From contig JACKLF010000002.1 in NCBI GenBank assembly GCA_024236055.1, positions 496,001-560,000 on the forward strand: a stretch of DNA of 64,000 nucleotides, given 5' to 3'. The notes below the pieces were generated by a model. The model was given only the letters and a program-made list of their open reading frames with translations, ran no database searches and was not told the origin of the DNA. Source of the stretch: Alphaproteobacteria bacterium. GTDB lineage: Bacteria > Pseudomonadota > Alphaproteobacteria > Micropepsales > Micropepsaceae. The position numbers were made by a program, and so were the translations under genes. This document shows positions 22,846-31,668 of the stretch, piece after piece; position 1 is the stretch's first letter; each line of letters begins with the position of its first letter.

Positions 22846-24228
22846 ATGAGCAGCAACAAGATGTGGGGTGGCCGTTTCGAGACCGGCCCCGCGGACATCA
22901 TGAGGGAGATTACCCCCTCGATCGATTTCGACAAGCGGCTGGCCTCGGAGGATCTGGCGGGCAGCCGCGCGCATTGCCGCATGCTTGCCGCCGAAGGCAT
23001 CATTTCCAAGGATGACGGCCAGGCCATTCTGGGCGGGCTGGACGAAATCGAGAAAGAGATCGCAGAAGGCCGCTTCACCTTCAAGCGGGAACTGGAAGAC
23101 ATTCACCTGAACATCGAGGCACGGCTGGCCGAACTGATCGGCCCGGCGGCGGGCCGGCTGCACACCGCCCGCTCGCGCAACGATCAGGTCGTCACGGATT
23201 TCCGGCTTTGGGTGCGCGCTGCCTGCGACCGCGCCGATGCGGGGCTGATGGCGCTGCAGCGCGCGCTCTATGCCCAGGCCGAAAAGCATCTGGACACAAT
23301 CATGCCCGGCTTCACCCATATGCAGGTGGCCCAGCCGGTGACCTTCGCCCATCACATGATGGCCTATGTCGAAATGTTCGGGCGCGATCGCGGCCGGTTC
23401 GAGGATGCGCGCAAGCGGCTGAACGAATCTCCGCTTGGCTCGGCGGCGCTGGCCGGCACGTCCTTTCCCATCGACCGCGACACCACCGCGCTGGCGCTGA
23501 ACTTCGCCCGGCCGATGCGCAATTCCATGGACGCGATTTCGGCGCGGGACTTCGCGCTGGAATATCTGGCGGCCTGTTCCATCTGCGCCGTGCACCTGTC
23601 GCGGCTGGCGGGCGAGCTGGTGCAATGGTCCACCCCCGCCTTCGGCTTCGTGAAACTGTCGGATGCCTTCACCACCGGCTCCTCGATCATGCCGCAGAAG
23701 CGCAACCCCGATGCCGCCGAATTGATCCGCGGCAAGACCGGGCGCGTGCTGGGCGACTTCGTGGCGCTGGCCACGGTGGTCAAGGGCCTGGTGCTGACCT
23801 ATGGCACCGATTTGCAGGAAGACAAGGAGCGGGTGTTCGACGCCGCCGACACGCTGGAGCTTTGCCTGGCGGCGATGGCGGCGATGATTGCCGACCTGAC
23901 CGCCCAGCCCGAGGCGATGCGCGCCGCCGCCCAGCCCGGCTATCCCACCGCCACCGACCTGGCGGACTGGGTGGTGCGGGTGCTGAAAAAGCCCTTCCGC
24001 GAGGCCCATCACATCGCCGGTTCGATCGTCAAGCGCGCCGAAACGCTGGGCGTGACGCTGGACAAGCTGCCGCTGGCCGAGATGCAGGCCATCGACCCGG
24101 ACATCACCCAGGACGTGTTCGATGTGCTGTCGCTGGAGGCATCGGTCAATTCGCGCATGAGCCTGGGCGGCACCGCGCCGGGCCGGGTGCGCGAACACAT
24201 GGCCTATTGGAAGGAACGGCTGGCATGA
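22846..24228 (+). CDS. argH: Argininosuccinate lyase
   Basis: This 460-residue enzyme performs the last step of arginine synthesis, splitting argininosuccinate into arginine and fumarate. Evidence is the N-terminal KMWGGRFETGPADIMREITP, the conserved HTARSRNDQV and the fumarase-superfamily signature GSSIMPQKRNPD with its catalytic serine. Length is normal. It overlaps the small lipoprotein gene by four bases (ATGA) and is followed by lysA, forming the well-conserved argH-lptM-lysA operon. Confidence 0.98.
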   Translation: MSSNKMWGGRFETGPADIMREITPSIDFDKRLASEDLAGSRAHCRMLAAEGIISKDDGQAILGGLDEIEKEIAEGRFTFKRELEDIHLNIEARLAELIGPAAGRLHTARSRNDQVVTDFRLWVRAACDRADAGLMALQRALYAQAEKHLDTIMPGFTHMQVAQPVTFAHHMMAYVEMFGRDRGRFEDARKRLNESPLGSAALAGTSFPIDRDTTALALNFARPMRNSMDAISARDFALEYLAACSICAVHLSRLAGELVQWSTPAFGFVKLSDAFTTGSSIMPQKRNPDAAELIRGKTGRVLGDFVALATVVKGLVLTYGTDLQEDKERVFDAADTLELCLAAMAAMIADLTAQPEAMRAAAQPGYPTATDLADWVVRVLKKPFREAHHIAGSIVKRAETLGVTLDKLPLAEMQAIDPDITQDVFDVLSLEASVNSRMSLGGTAPGRVREHMAYWKERLA

Positions 24229-24368
24229 GGGCGCTGATCGCGATCTGCGCGCTGGCTTTCGCCCTGACGGCATGCGGGGTGAAGAACGACCTGGTGCGCC
24301 CCAACGGCCAGCCCACGCCCAAGAGCGAAAAGGACCCGTCCAAGCCGCCCTATCCGCTTGGTCACTAG
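24225..24368 (+). CDS. lptM: LptM-like small lipoprotein
   Basis: This 47-residue protein has a lipoprotein signal with lipobox LTAC (Cys18) and a short hydrophilic tail with KNDLVRPNGQPTPKSEKDPS and KPPYPLGH. Size, position between argH and lysA, and the GxKxxL-like start of the mature part fit LptM (formerly YifL), which binds the LptD-LptE translocon in E. coli. The start overlaps the argH stop. Function in this organism is inferred from family and position. Confidence 0.85.
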   Translation: MRALIAICALAFALTACGVKNDLVRPNGQPTPKSEKDPSKPPYPLGH

Positions 24369-24377
24369 GGGCGTCAA

Positions 24378-25646
24378 ATGAATCACTTTCAATATCGCGA
24401 TGGCGTGCTGTGCGCGGAAGACGTGCCGCTGACCCTGCTGGCGGAAAAGGTCGGCACGCCCTTCTATTGCTATTCCACCGCCACGCTGGCGCGGCACTAT
24501 CAGGTCTTTGCCGGCGCCCTGCCGAAAGGCGCGCTGATCGCCTTTTCGGTCAAGGCCAATGGCAACCAGGCGGTGCTGAAGACGCTGGCAAATCTGGGCG
24601 CGGGCGCCGACGTCGTGTCGGGCGGCGAGCTGGCGCGGGCGCTGGCCGCCGGCATCCCGGCGAACAGGATCGTCTTTTCCGGCGTCGGCAAGACCGCCGC
24701 CGAAATGCGCGCCGCGCTGGACGCGGGCATTTACCAGTTCAACGTCGAAAGCGAACCGGAACTGCTGGCGCTGAACGCGGTCGCGCTGCAAATGGGCAAG
24801 CGCGCGCCGGTCACGCTGCGCATCAACCCGGACGTGGACGCCAAGACCCACGCCAAGATCACCACCGGCACGGCGGAAACCAAGTTCGGCATCCCCTTCG
24901 TCCATGCGCGCGAGGCCTTTGGCGAGGCCGCCACCCTGCCCGGCATCGAGATCGTGGGCGTCGACGTGCATATCGGCAGCCAGATCACCAACCTGGAACC
25001 GTTCGAGCAGGCCTTTGTCCGGGTCGGCGAACTGGTGCGCATGCTGCGCGCCGACGGCCACAACATCGCCCGTCTCGACCTGGGCGGCGGGCTGGGCGTG
25101 CCCTATGTGCAGGACAATGCACCGCCCCCCGATCCGGCGGCCTATGGCGCCATGGTCACACGGGTGACAAAGGATTTCGGCTGCACCCTGTCCTTCGAGC
25201 CGGGGCGGCTGATCGCGGCCAATGCCGGGGTGCTGGTGTCGCAGGTCATTTACATCAAGCGCGGCGACGCCAAGACCTTTGCCATCATCGATGCGGGAAT
25301 GAACGACCTGATCCGCCCGGCGCTGTACGATTCCCATCACGAGATCCTGGCGGTGAAGGAACCGGCCCCCGGTTCCGCGCGGCCGCGCTATGACGTGGTG
25401 GGGCCGGTCTGTGAAACGTCCGACCTGTTCGCCGCCGGGCGGGCGCTGCCGGAACTCAAATCCGGCGATTTGGTGGCGATCATGAGCGCCGGCGCCTATG
25501 GCGCGGTGATGGCCAGCAGCTACAATGCCCGTCCGCCCGCACCGGAAGTCTTGGTGTCGGGCGATGAATGGGGCATCGTGCGGCCCAGGCAGACATATGA
25601 CGACCTCATCGCGCAGGATCACATTCCCGCCTGGCTGGGCGGCTGA
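24378..25646 (+). CDS. lysA: Diaminopimelate decarboxylase
   Basis: This 422-residue PLP enzyme makes lysine from meso-diaminopimelate. The PLP lysine is in FSVKANGNQAVLKTL (about residue 59). It also shows GGELARAL, VDVHIGSQITNLEPF, LGGGLGVPY, the EPGR phosphate loop and the catalytic PVCETSDLFA. It starts nine bases after the small lipoprotein gene in the same operon. Length is typical. Confidence 0.98.
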   Translation: MNHFQYRDGVLCAEDVPLTLLAEKVGTPFYCYSTATLARHYQVFAGALPKGALIAFSVKANGNQAVLKTLANLGAGADVVSGGELARALAAGIPANRIVFSGVGKTAAEMRAALDAGIYQFNVESEPELLALNAVALQMGKRAPVTLRINPDVDAKTHAKITTGTAETKFGIPFVHAREAFGEAATLPGIEIVGVDVHIGSQITNLEPFEQAFVRVGELVRMLRADGHNIARLDLGGGLGVPYVQDNAPPPDPAAYGAMVTRVTKDFGCTLSFEPGRLIAANAGVLVSQVIYIKRGDAKTFAIIDAGMNDLIRPALYDSHHEILAVKEPAPGSARPRYDVVGPVCETSDLFAAGRALPELKSGDLVAIMSAGAYGAVMASSYNARPPAPEVLVSGDEWGIVRPRQTYDDLIAQDHIPAWLGG

Positions 25647-25680
25647 ACCTCTGGACCGGCGCATCGCGCTTAGCCGCGCG

Positions 25681-27948
25681 ATGCTGCTGGTCGAGCGCGT
25701 GCTGCCGCGCCTGTGGCCGGCTTTTGGTTTCGCCGGTTTCTATCTGGCGCTGGCGCTGACCGGCCTGTTCCAGATCATCCCCTGGCCGGTGCAGGCGCTG
25801 CTGCTGGCCGCCACCATCACCGCCATCGGCCTGTCGCTGGAAAACGGCTTTCGCGATTTCCAGTGGCCGCGCGGCATCGACGGGGCGCGGCGGCTGGAGC
25901 GGGACAACGGCCTCAACCACCGGCCTATCTCCGAACGCTTTGACAGCATGGCGCGGGCCGATGCCGTGCCCGATCCCTTTGCCGAAGCCTTGTGGAAACT
26001 GCACCAGGCACGCGCCATGCCCGGAAAGCTGCGCCTGGCGCTGCCCCATACCGATCTGGCGGCGCGCGACCCCAGGGGCCTGCGCTGGTATGTGCTGATC
26101 GCATTGGCGGTGGGGCTGGGCCTGGCGCGCAGCCATACCGGCGAGCGGCTGATCGGCGCCTTCGACAGCGGCGCGGGCGCGGCCGCCAGCATCGACGCCT
26201 GGATCGACCCGCCGCCCTATACCGGCCTGCCGCTGATCAGCCTGCATGCCGGGGACGGCACCATCATGGCGCCCCAGGGCTCGGTCGTCAGCTTGCGGGT
26301 GCATGGGGCGCCGCGCACGCCCGGCCTGGTGGCGGGCCCCAACCACGCGCCGCGCTTTGCCGGCGACAATGGTGAATATGCCAGCACCTTCGTCATCGCC
26401 CATGACGCGCGGGTGCGCGTGCAGGTGGGCGGCCATGCCATCGGCAAATGGGACATCCGCGCGGTGCCCGATGCAAAGCCGACCATCGCCTTTGCGGGCA
26501 AGCCGAAAGCCACGCCCCAGCTTGCCACGGACTTTGCCTTCAAGGCGGGCGACGATTACGGCGTGACCAAGGTGCAGGCGATCCTCAAACCGCATGGCAA
26601 ACCGGGCAAGGCGCTGGTCGTCGACCTGCCGCTGTCCCAGGCCTCGGCCAAGAGCGTGGACACCCATGCCTATGTCGACCTGACCGGCCATCCCTATGCG
26701 GGGCTGACGGTCGATGCGCGGCTTCAGGCACGCGACGCCACCGGCCAGATCGCGCTCAGCGCCCCTGTCAGCTTCAAGCTGCCCGCCCGCGTCTTCACCG
26801 ATCCCCTGGCGCGCGCGCTGGTCGAACAGCGCCAGCGCCTGGCCACCGCCGATGCGGGGGGCCGCAAGATCGTGGGCGCGACGCTGGATGCGCTGACCAT
26901 CGGGCCCGAACGCTTCTATGAAAGCCGCAACGACATCTTCCTGGCGATCCGCAACGCCTTCTTCGGCGTGCAGAATGCGCGCAAGGATGCCGATTACGCC
27001 AAGGTGCAGGAACTTTTGTGGCAGACCGCGCTGAAGCTGGAGCGCGGCGGTCTGCTGTCGGCGGCCGAGGAATTGCGCAAGCTGCAGCGCATGCTGGCGG
27101 CGGCGCTGAATTCGGGGGCGCCCCAGGACGTGATCGACGAACTGCTCAAGCGCTACAACGAGGCGATGCAGCGCTACATGCAGGCGATGAAGGCCAATCC
27201 CGGCGCCGCCAACCAGCAGGCCCTGCCGCCCGACGCCAAGACGCTGGGCGAGGATGACATCCAGACCCTGATGAAGATGATCCAGCAATTGTCCGAGGCG
27301 GGCGACCGCGCCCAGGCCGCGCGCCTGTTGGCGGTGCTGCAATCGATGCTGGAAAACCTGCACATGTCGCAGGGCGGCGGCAGCGGCCAGAGCGCGCAGA
27401 ACCAGGCGCTGAAACAGCAGATGCAGAAATTCGGCGAACTGATGGGCCAGCAGCGCGCCCTGCTGGACAAGACCTTCCGCCAGAACCAGGGCCAGGGCGA
27501 TCCCAAGGATGGCGGCCCGCAGGGGCTGGCGCGCCAGCAGGGCGACCTGCAAAAGCAGCTTCAGGAGGCGATGAAGGGCATGGACCCCAAGGCCGCCGGC
27601 AAGCTGAAGGATGCGGAGCGCGCAATGCAGAACGCCCAGGGCGCGCTGGCGCGCGGCGACATGGCCAATGCCGGCAACGCCCAGAACCAGGCGATGGAAG
27701 CGCTGCGGCAGGGCGCGCAGGAACTGGCCGATGCGGCGCAGAAAGGCCAGAACGGGCAGATGGCGGGCGGGCGCGATCCGCTGGGCCGGGGCAATTCGCC
27801 CCTGGGCAATTCGGGGGTGAAAATTCCCACCGCCGACGAACTGGCCCGTGCACGCGAGATTTTGCAGGAGCTGCGCCGCCGTGCCGCCGAGATGAACCGC
27901 CCGCAGCAGGAGCGGGATTATCTGGATCGGTTGCTGAAAGCGTTCTAG
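25681..27948 (+). CDS. TIGR02302/DUF4175 family membrane protein
   Basis: This protein of about 755 residues has two N-terminal membrane segments (about 15-50), a third at about 135-155, a beta-rich middle part and a C-terminal third (about 480-720) extremely rich in Gln, Gly, Met and Ala with helical character. This is the DUF4175/TIGR02302 architecture found after lysA in many alphaproteobacteria; the function is unknown. The first ATG after lysA is at 25681. The related sequence LDRRIALSRA just before it suggests that translation may begin upstream at a rarer codon near 25651. Confidence 0.8.
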   Translation: MLLVERVLPRLWPAFGFAGFYLALALTGLFQIIPWPVQALLLAATITAIGLSLENGFRDFQWPRGIDGARRLERDNGLNHRPISERFDSMARADAVPDPFAEALWKLHQARAMPGKLRLALPHTDLAARDPRGLRWYVLIALAVGLGLARSHTGERLIGAFDSGAGAAASIDAWIDPPPYTGLPLISLHAGDGTIMAPQGSVVSLRVHGAPRTPGLVAGPNHAPRFAGDNGEYASTFVIAHDARVRVQVGGHAIGKWDIRAVPDAKPTIAFAGKPKATPQLATDFAFKAGDDYGVTKVQAILKPHGKPGKALVVDLPLSQASAKSVDTHAYVDLTGHPYAGLTVDARLQARDATGQIALSAPVSFKLPARVFTDPLARALVEQRQRLATADAGGRKIVGATLDALTIGPERFYESRNDIFLAIRNAFFGVQNARKDADYAKVQELLWQTALKLERGGLLSAAEELRKLQRMLAAALNSGAPQDVIDELLKRYNEAMQRYMQAMKANPGAANQQALPPDAKTLGEDDIQTLMKMIQQLSEAGDRAQAARLLAVLQSMLENLHMSQGGGSGQSAQNQALKQQMQKFGELMGQQRALLDKTFRQNQGQGDPKDGGPQGLARQQGDLQKQLQEAMKGMDPKAAGKLKDAERAMQNAQGALARGDMANAGNAQNQAMEALRQGAQELADAAQKGQNGQMAGGRDPLGRGNSPLGNSGVKIPTADELARAREILQELRRRAAEMNRPQQERDYLDRLLKAF

Positions 27949-27950
27949 TC

Positions 27951-28046
27951 GAACCCCCTCCGTCACAAGTCGGGTCTGCCAAGTGGCAGACACCTCCTTG
28001 CGACACCTCCCCCTTCCATGTGCTTCGCACAGAAGGGGGAGTGGGG
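27951..28046 (+). repeat. Structured intergenic repeat, copy C
   Basis: It begins GAACCCCCTCCGTCACAAG. Its inner stem is GTCTGCC / GGCAGAC, and its second stem is CTCCCCCTTC / GAAGGGGGAG with the internal arm TGTGC / GCACA. It lies between the convergent ends of the DUF4175 and phosphoribosyltransferase genes, three bases after the first stop codon. Confidence 0.83.
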
Positions 28047-28066
28047 TCTGTACGTATTGTGCCGGA

Positions 28067-28588
28067 TCAGTCTTCGACCTTGCCGATATAGGGCAGCGCG
28101 CGATAGCGCCCGGCATCGTCCATGCCATAGCCGACGATGAAATCCTTCACGCCCGTATAGAGCGCATGATCGGCGGTGGTCACCGCATCGTCATGCCGCT
28201 TGTCGACTGCCACGACTTTCGTCACCGACGCGGCGCCCGCTTCCATCAGAAGCTTGCTGGCGCGCACCATGGTGTTGCCCTTGTCCAGCACCCCGTCGAT
28301 CAGAAGCACGTGCTTGTCCTTCACATGCTCGGTCGGCGCGGCCAGGACCGACAGCGCACTGCCGGTGCGCGCATTGCCGTAGGAACGCAGCCAGATCATC
28401 TCGGTTTCCAGATGCACGCCCTCGGCGGCCAGCGCGCGCACCAGGTCGGCGGCAAAGACAAAGGCCCCCACCAGCACCGGGGCCGCGACCTGGGGCCGGT
28501 CCGGCAGCGCCGCAAGCGTCCTGGCCAGCACCGACAGGCGCTGGGCGATATCCTGGGCGGAATAGAGGACTGGAGGCGCGCCGGTCAC
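28067..28588 (-). CDS. Hypoxanthine phosphoribosyltransferase-like purine salvage enzyme
   Basis: This 173-residue type I phosphoribosyltransferase would join hypoxanthine or guanine to PRPP. The fold is clear: PVLVGAFVFAADLVRAL near residue 38, ETEMIWLRSYGNARTGSA as the flexible loop, and the PRPP loop VLLIDGVLDKGNTM. In the PRPP loop the usual second acidic residue of the acidic pair is Gly (IDG), and the usual DTG is DKG. The first residues overlap the upstream zinc-ribbon gene by four bases, so the two are co-translated. The substrate is inferred from overall similarity to Hpt. Confidence 0.82.
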   Translation of the reverse strand: MTGAPPVLYSAQDIAQRLSVLARTLAALPDRPQVAAPVLVGAFVFAADLVRALAAEGVHLETEMIWLRSYGNARTGSALSVLAAPTEHVKDKHVLLIDGVLDKGNTMVRASKLLMEAGAASVTKVVAVDKRHDDAVTTADHALYTGVKDFIVGYGMDDAGRYRALPYIGKVED

Positions 28589-29340
28589 GAACCGTCCTTG
28601 ACGAAGCGCACTTCCAGATGGCGCGCATCGGGCGGCGGGCTGGACAGGCGGGTGGTGAAGGGCACCGACTGGCCCGGCTTCAGCATCGTCGCGCCCGGCT
28701 TGAAGGTCCAGTGATAGAGCTCGTGGTTGGAGGCGTCGCTCAGCGTCACGCGCACCGTCTGGGGCACCGGCAGCTCGCGCTGGCCCGCATTGACGATCGT
28801 GCCGGTCACCGCCAGCACCACCTGCCCGTCCTCGCTCTCACGCTTGTAATCCACCTGGCGGAAGTCGATGCCGCTGGCCTTCACCGGAAGGCCCAGGCTG
28901 GAATAGACCCCGGCCGATTGCGGCCAGATCACCGCGATGTCCTGGCGATAGCGCACCGCCGACACCGCGATCAGCACCACCACCGCGATCAGGCCCAGCC
29001 AGCCGGCCACCACCGCCAGCTTGGGCAGCAGGGACCTGCGTTCCTCAGGCACCGCGGCGGCGGGGGCATAGCGGCGGGTCGAAAAGGCGCCGGTATCGGC
29101 GGCAAAGGCGGCGTCTGGCGCGGCCTGCGGCGCGGATTCGGACGATTCAGCGGGGGCGGCCTCCGCCTCGGGCGGCGCGGTGGCTTCGGGCGCGGCGGCG
29201 GGCACGTCTTCCTCGGGCGCCTCGCCGTCCTGATGCCAGCTATGGCCGCACTTGGCGCAACGCACGGTGCGCCCGTCGGCCGGAAACTTGGCGCCGTCCA
29301 CGGAATAGCGCGTGGCGCAGGAAGGACAGGTGATGATCAT
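28585..29340 (-). CDS. MJ0042-type zinc-ribbon protein with DUF3426 domain
   Basis: This 251-residue protein begins with a zinc ribbon of the MJ0042 type (IITCPSCATRYSVDGAKF ... VRCAKCGHSW, four cysteines in two CxxC pairs). An acidic Ala/Glu/Pro-rich linker (about 45-95) follows, then one membrane segment (LAVVAGWLGLIAVVVLIAVS, about 125-145) and a C-terminal DUF3426 beta-rich domain on the outside (about 160-250). The cytoplasmic ribbon plus periplasmic domain suggests an adaptor; no function is known. It diverges from ftsE with 136 bases between. Confidence 0.87.
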   Translation of the reverse strand: MIITCPSCATRYSVDGAKFPADGRTVRCAKCGHSWHQDGEAPEEDVPAAAPEATAPPEAEAAPAESSESAPQAAPDAAFAADTGAFSTRRYAPAAAVPEERRSLLPKLAVVAGWLGLIAVVVLIAVSAVRYRQDIAVIWPQSAGVYSSLGLPVKASGIDFRQVDYKRESEDGQVVLAVTGTIVNAGQRELPVPQTVRVTLSDASNHELYHWTFKPGATMLKPGQSVPFTTRLSSPPPDARHLEVRFVKDGS

Positions 29341-29476
29341 GCCCGGTCCGGGTGGATGAATGTTGCGAAAATAGGGGCCAAGGGCCCCAGGGGCAAGCAT
29401 GCCCGCCAGCCCGTCAACATCCTGCTAACACACTTGAAAGCCCCCATTTTCCGGCAAAATGCTTTATGGTCCGGCC

Positions 29477-30142
29477 ATGGTCCGCTTCGAAAATGTCGGC
29501 ATGCGCTATGGCTCGGGCCCCGAGGTCCTGCGCGATGTCAGCTTCACCCTCCAGCCCGGCTCGTTCACGTTCCTGACCGGCCTGTCGGGGGCGGGCAAGA
29601 CCACCCTGCTCAAGCTGATCTGCGTCGCCGAACCGCCCAGCCGCGGGCTGATCACCCTGTTCGGCACCGACCTGGCCACCGCCCGCCGCGCCGAACTGCC
29701 CGCGCTTCGCCGCCGCATCGGCGTGGTGTTCCAGGATTTCCGCCTGCTGAACCATCTGTCGGCCTTCGACAATGTGGCGCTGCCGCTGCGGCTGGCGGGC
29801 AAGCGCATGGCCGAATTCCACCATGACGTCAGCGAGCTTCTGTCCTGGGTGGGGCTGGGCGACCGGATGCAGGCGCGCCCGCCCACCCTGTCGGGCGGCG
29901 AGCAGCAGCGCATCGCCATCGCCCGCGCGGTGGTGGCCCGGCCCGACCTTCTGATCGCCGACGAACCCACCGGCAATGTCGACCCGGAAATGGGTGCGCG
30001 CCTGATCCGCCTGATCGCCGAGATGAACCGGCTGGGCACCACTGTCTTGATCGCCACCCATGACCGCCATCTGGTCGAAGCCACGCGCGGCCGCGAAATG
30101 CGGCTGGTCGAGGGCCGGCTGATGGAAATGCGCCCGGTTTGA
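29477..30142 (+). CDS. ftsE: Cell division ATP-binding protein FtsE
   Basis: This 221-residue ABC ATPase powers the FtsEX complex, which activates peptidoglycan hydrolases at the division site. It has Walker A GLSGAGKTTLLKL, the Q-loop VVFQDFRLLNHLSAFDNVAL, the signature LSGGEQQRIAIARAV, Walker B LLIADEPTGNVD and the switch His in LIATHD. The start ATG 29477 matches the family start MVRFENVGMRYG. It is followed 19 bases later by ftsX. Confidence 0.96.
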   Translation: MVRFENVGMRYGSGPEVLRDVSFTLQPGSFTFLTGLSGAGKTTLLKLICVAEPPSRGLITLFGTDLATARRAELPALRRRIGVVFQDFRLLNHLSAFDNVALPLRLAGKRMAEFHHDVSELLSWVGLGDRMQARPPTLSGGEQQRIAIARAVVARPDLLIADEPTGNVDPEMGARLIRLIAEMNRLGTTVLIATHDRHLVEATRGREMRLVEGRLMEMRPV

Positions 30143-30161
30143 CCCATATGAATTTGAACCC

Positions 30162-31055
30162 ATGAAGGAACGCGCGACCTACATTCTGCCCCGCGACAAG
30201 GGGGCGGCTCCGCTGGATTTCGTCATCGCGGTGATGGCCTTCCTGGCGGCGCTGGCGCTGGGCGCCTCGCTGGTGGCCGACCGCGCCGCGGCGGGCTGGC
30301 AGAGCGGCCTGTCGGACCGGGTAACCGTGCAGATCATGCCGCCGGAAAATGCCGATCCCGCCGCCGGGCTGGACCGCGAGACCCGCGCCGCGCTGGCGGT
30401 GCTGAACGCCACACCCGGCATCGCCCATGCCGCGCCTTTGTCCGACGCCCAGATCAACAAGCTGCTGGAACCGTGGATCGGCAAGGACGGCGCGGTTGCC
30501 GGCATTCCCCTGCCCCGGCTGATCGACGCCACGCTGACACCCGGCACACAGGTGGATTTCAACGCCCTGGCCGCAAGCCTGAAACAGGCCGCGCCCCACG
30601 CCCATCTGGACGATCACCGCCGCTGGATCGCGCGGCTGCAGAACCTGGCGGGCGCGGTGCGCCTGTCGGCCTATGCCATCCTGCTGCTGATCGCGGGCGC
30701 CACTGCCGCCGCGGTCTCCTTTGCCACCCGCGCCGGGCTGGAAGCCCATCACGAGATGGTCGCGCTGCTGCACCAGATGGGCGCGCTGCCCGGTTTCATC
30801 GCCCGCGCGGTGGAATGGCACTATTTCATCTCGGCCCTGGCGGCGGCGGCGCTGGGAACCCTGCTGGCGGCGCTGGTGTTCCTGGGCGCGGGCGGACTGG
30901 AAAGTTTCGGGGTGGAGGCGGTACCCTTCCTGCCGCCCTTGTCGCTGAAACTGATCGAGATACCCTGGCTGCTGCTGGTTCCGGCGGCCACTGCGCTGAT
31001 CGCCTGGGCGACGGCGCGCATCTCGGTCCTTTCGGTGGTGAAGGCAATCTATTGA
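30162..31055 (+). CDS. ftsX: Cell division protein FtsX
   Basis: This 297-residue membrane protein is the transmembrane partner of FtsE. Four membrane segments are visible, one at about residues 22-42 followed by a periplasmic domain (about 45-165), then three in the C-terminal half (about 170-195, 220-245, 262-282), which is the FtsX layout. It starts 19 bases after ftsE. The sequence is divergent, as usual for alphaproteobacterial FtsX. It begins the run ftsX-ydcF-plsC-cysteine-cluster gene, in which the last three overlap. Confidence 0.92.
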   Translation: MKERATYILPRDKGAAPLDFVIAVMAFLAALALGASLVADRAAAGWQSGLSDRVTVQIMPPENADPAAGLDRETRAALAVLNATPGIAHAAPLSDAQINKLLEPWIGKDGAVAGIPLPRLIDATLTPGTQVDFNALAASLKQAAPHAHLDDHRRWIARLQNLAGAVRLSAYAILLLIAGATAAAVSFATRAGLEAHHEMVALLHQMGALPGFIARAVEWHYFISALAAAALGTLLAALVFLGAGGLESFGVEAVPFLPPLSLKLIEIPWLLLVPAATALIAWATARISVLSVVKAIY

Positions 31056-31098
31056 CGCAACCCGGCCGCACGGTGCGCGGCCGGTCCTGGAGTTTGAC

Positions 31099-31668
31099 GT
31101 GCGCGTTTTCCTGGCGGCCCTGCTGGTGATCTTCCTGGCCTATGCCATCGGCTTCGTGGTCTTTGTCAGCGGCCTGCCGCCGCAGATGCGCGCCGCGCCG
31201 CGGGCCGATGCGATCGTCGCGCTGACCGGCGGCGACGAGCGGCTGGACACCGCCGTGTCGCTGCTGGAGCACGGCGTGGGCAAGCGGCTTCTGATCAGCG
31301 GCGTTTCCATGGAAACCACCAAGCCGGTGCTGGGGCATATTTCCGGCGGCGGCCAGCGCTTCCAATGCTGCGCCGATATCGGCTATGGCGCCCAGGACAC
31401 CCATGGCAATGCCGAGGAAGCCGCCGAATGGATGCGCCAGCATGGCTTTCACAGCCTGATCCTGGTCACCAGCCGCTATCACATGCCGCGCGCCATGGAA
31501 GAGTTTTCCGCCCGCATGCCCGGCATTGCCATCACCGCCTGGCCGGTCGACCAGGAGGGCATCGACCTGGGCGCCTGGTGGCTGCATGGCCGCACCGTGG
31601 CGCTGCTGAACCGGGAATACATCAAGTTCCTGGTCAGCACCGTCACCACCAAGCTGGCGCACGCCTGA
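31099..31668 (+). CDS. YdcF/DUF218 family membrane protein
   Basis: This 189-residue protein has one N-terminal membrane segment (FLAALLVIFLAYAIGFVVFV) and a DUF218 domain with ADAIVALTGGDERLDTAVSL, LLISGV and LILVTSRYHMPRAMEEF. DUF218 proteins (SanA/YdcF/ElyC) are linked to envelope integrity, and ElyC to lipid-carrier metabolism. Start is GTG 31099. Its stop overlaps the plsC start by one base. Position after ftsEX and before plsC fits an envelope role. Confidence 0.9.
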   Translation: MRVFLAALLVIFLAYAIGFVVFVSGLPPQMRAAPRADAIVALTGGDERLDTAVSLLEHGVGKRLLISGVSMETTKPVLGHISGGGQRFQCCADIGYGAQDTHGNAEEAAEWMRQHGFHSLILVTSRYHMPRAMEEFSARMPGIAITAWPVDQEGIDLGAWWLHGRTVALLNREYIKFLVSTVTTKLAHA

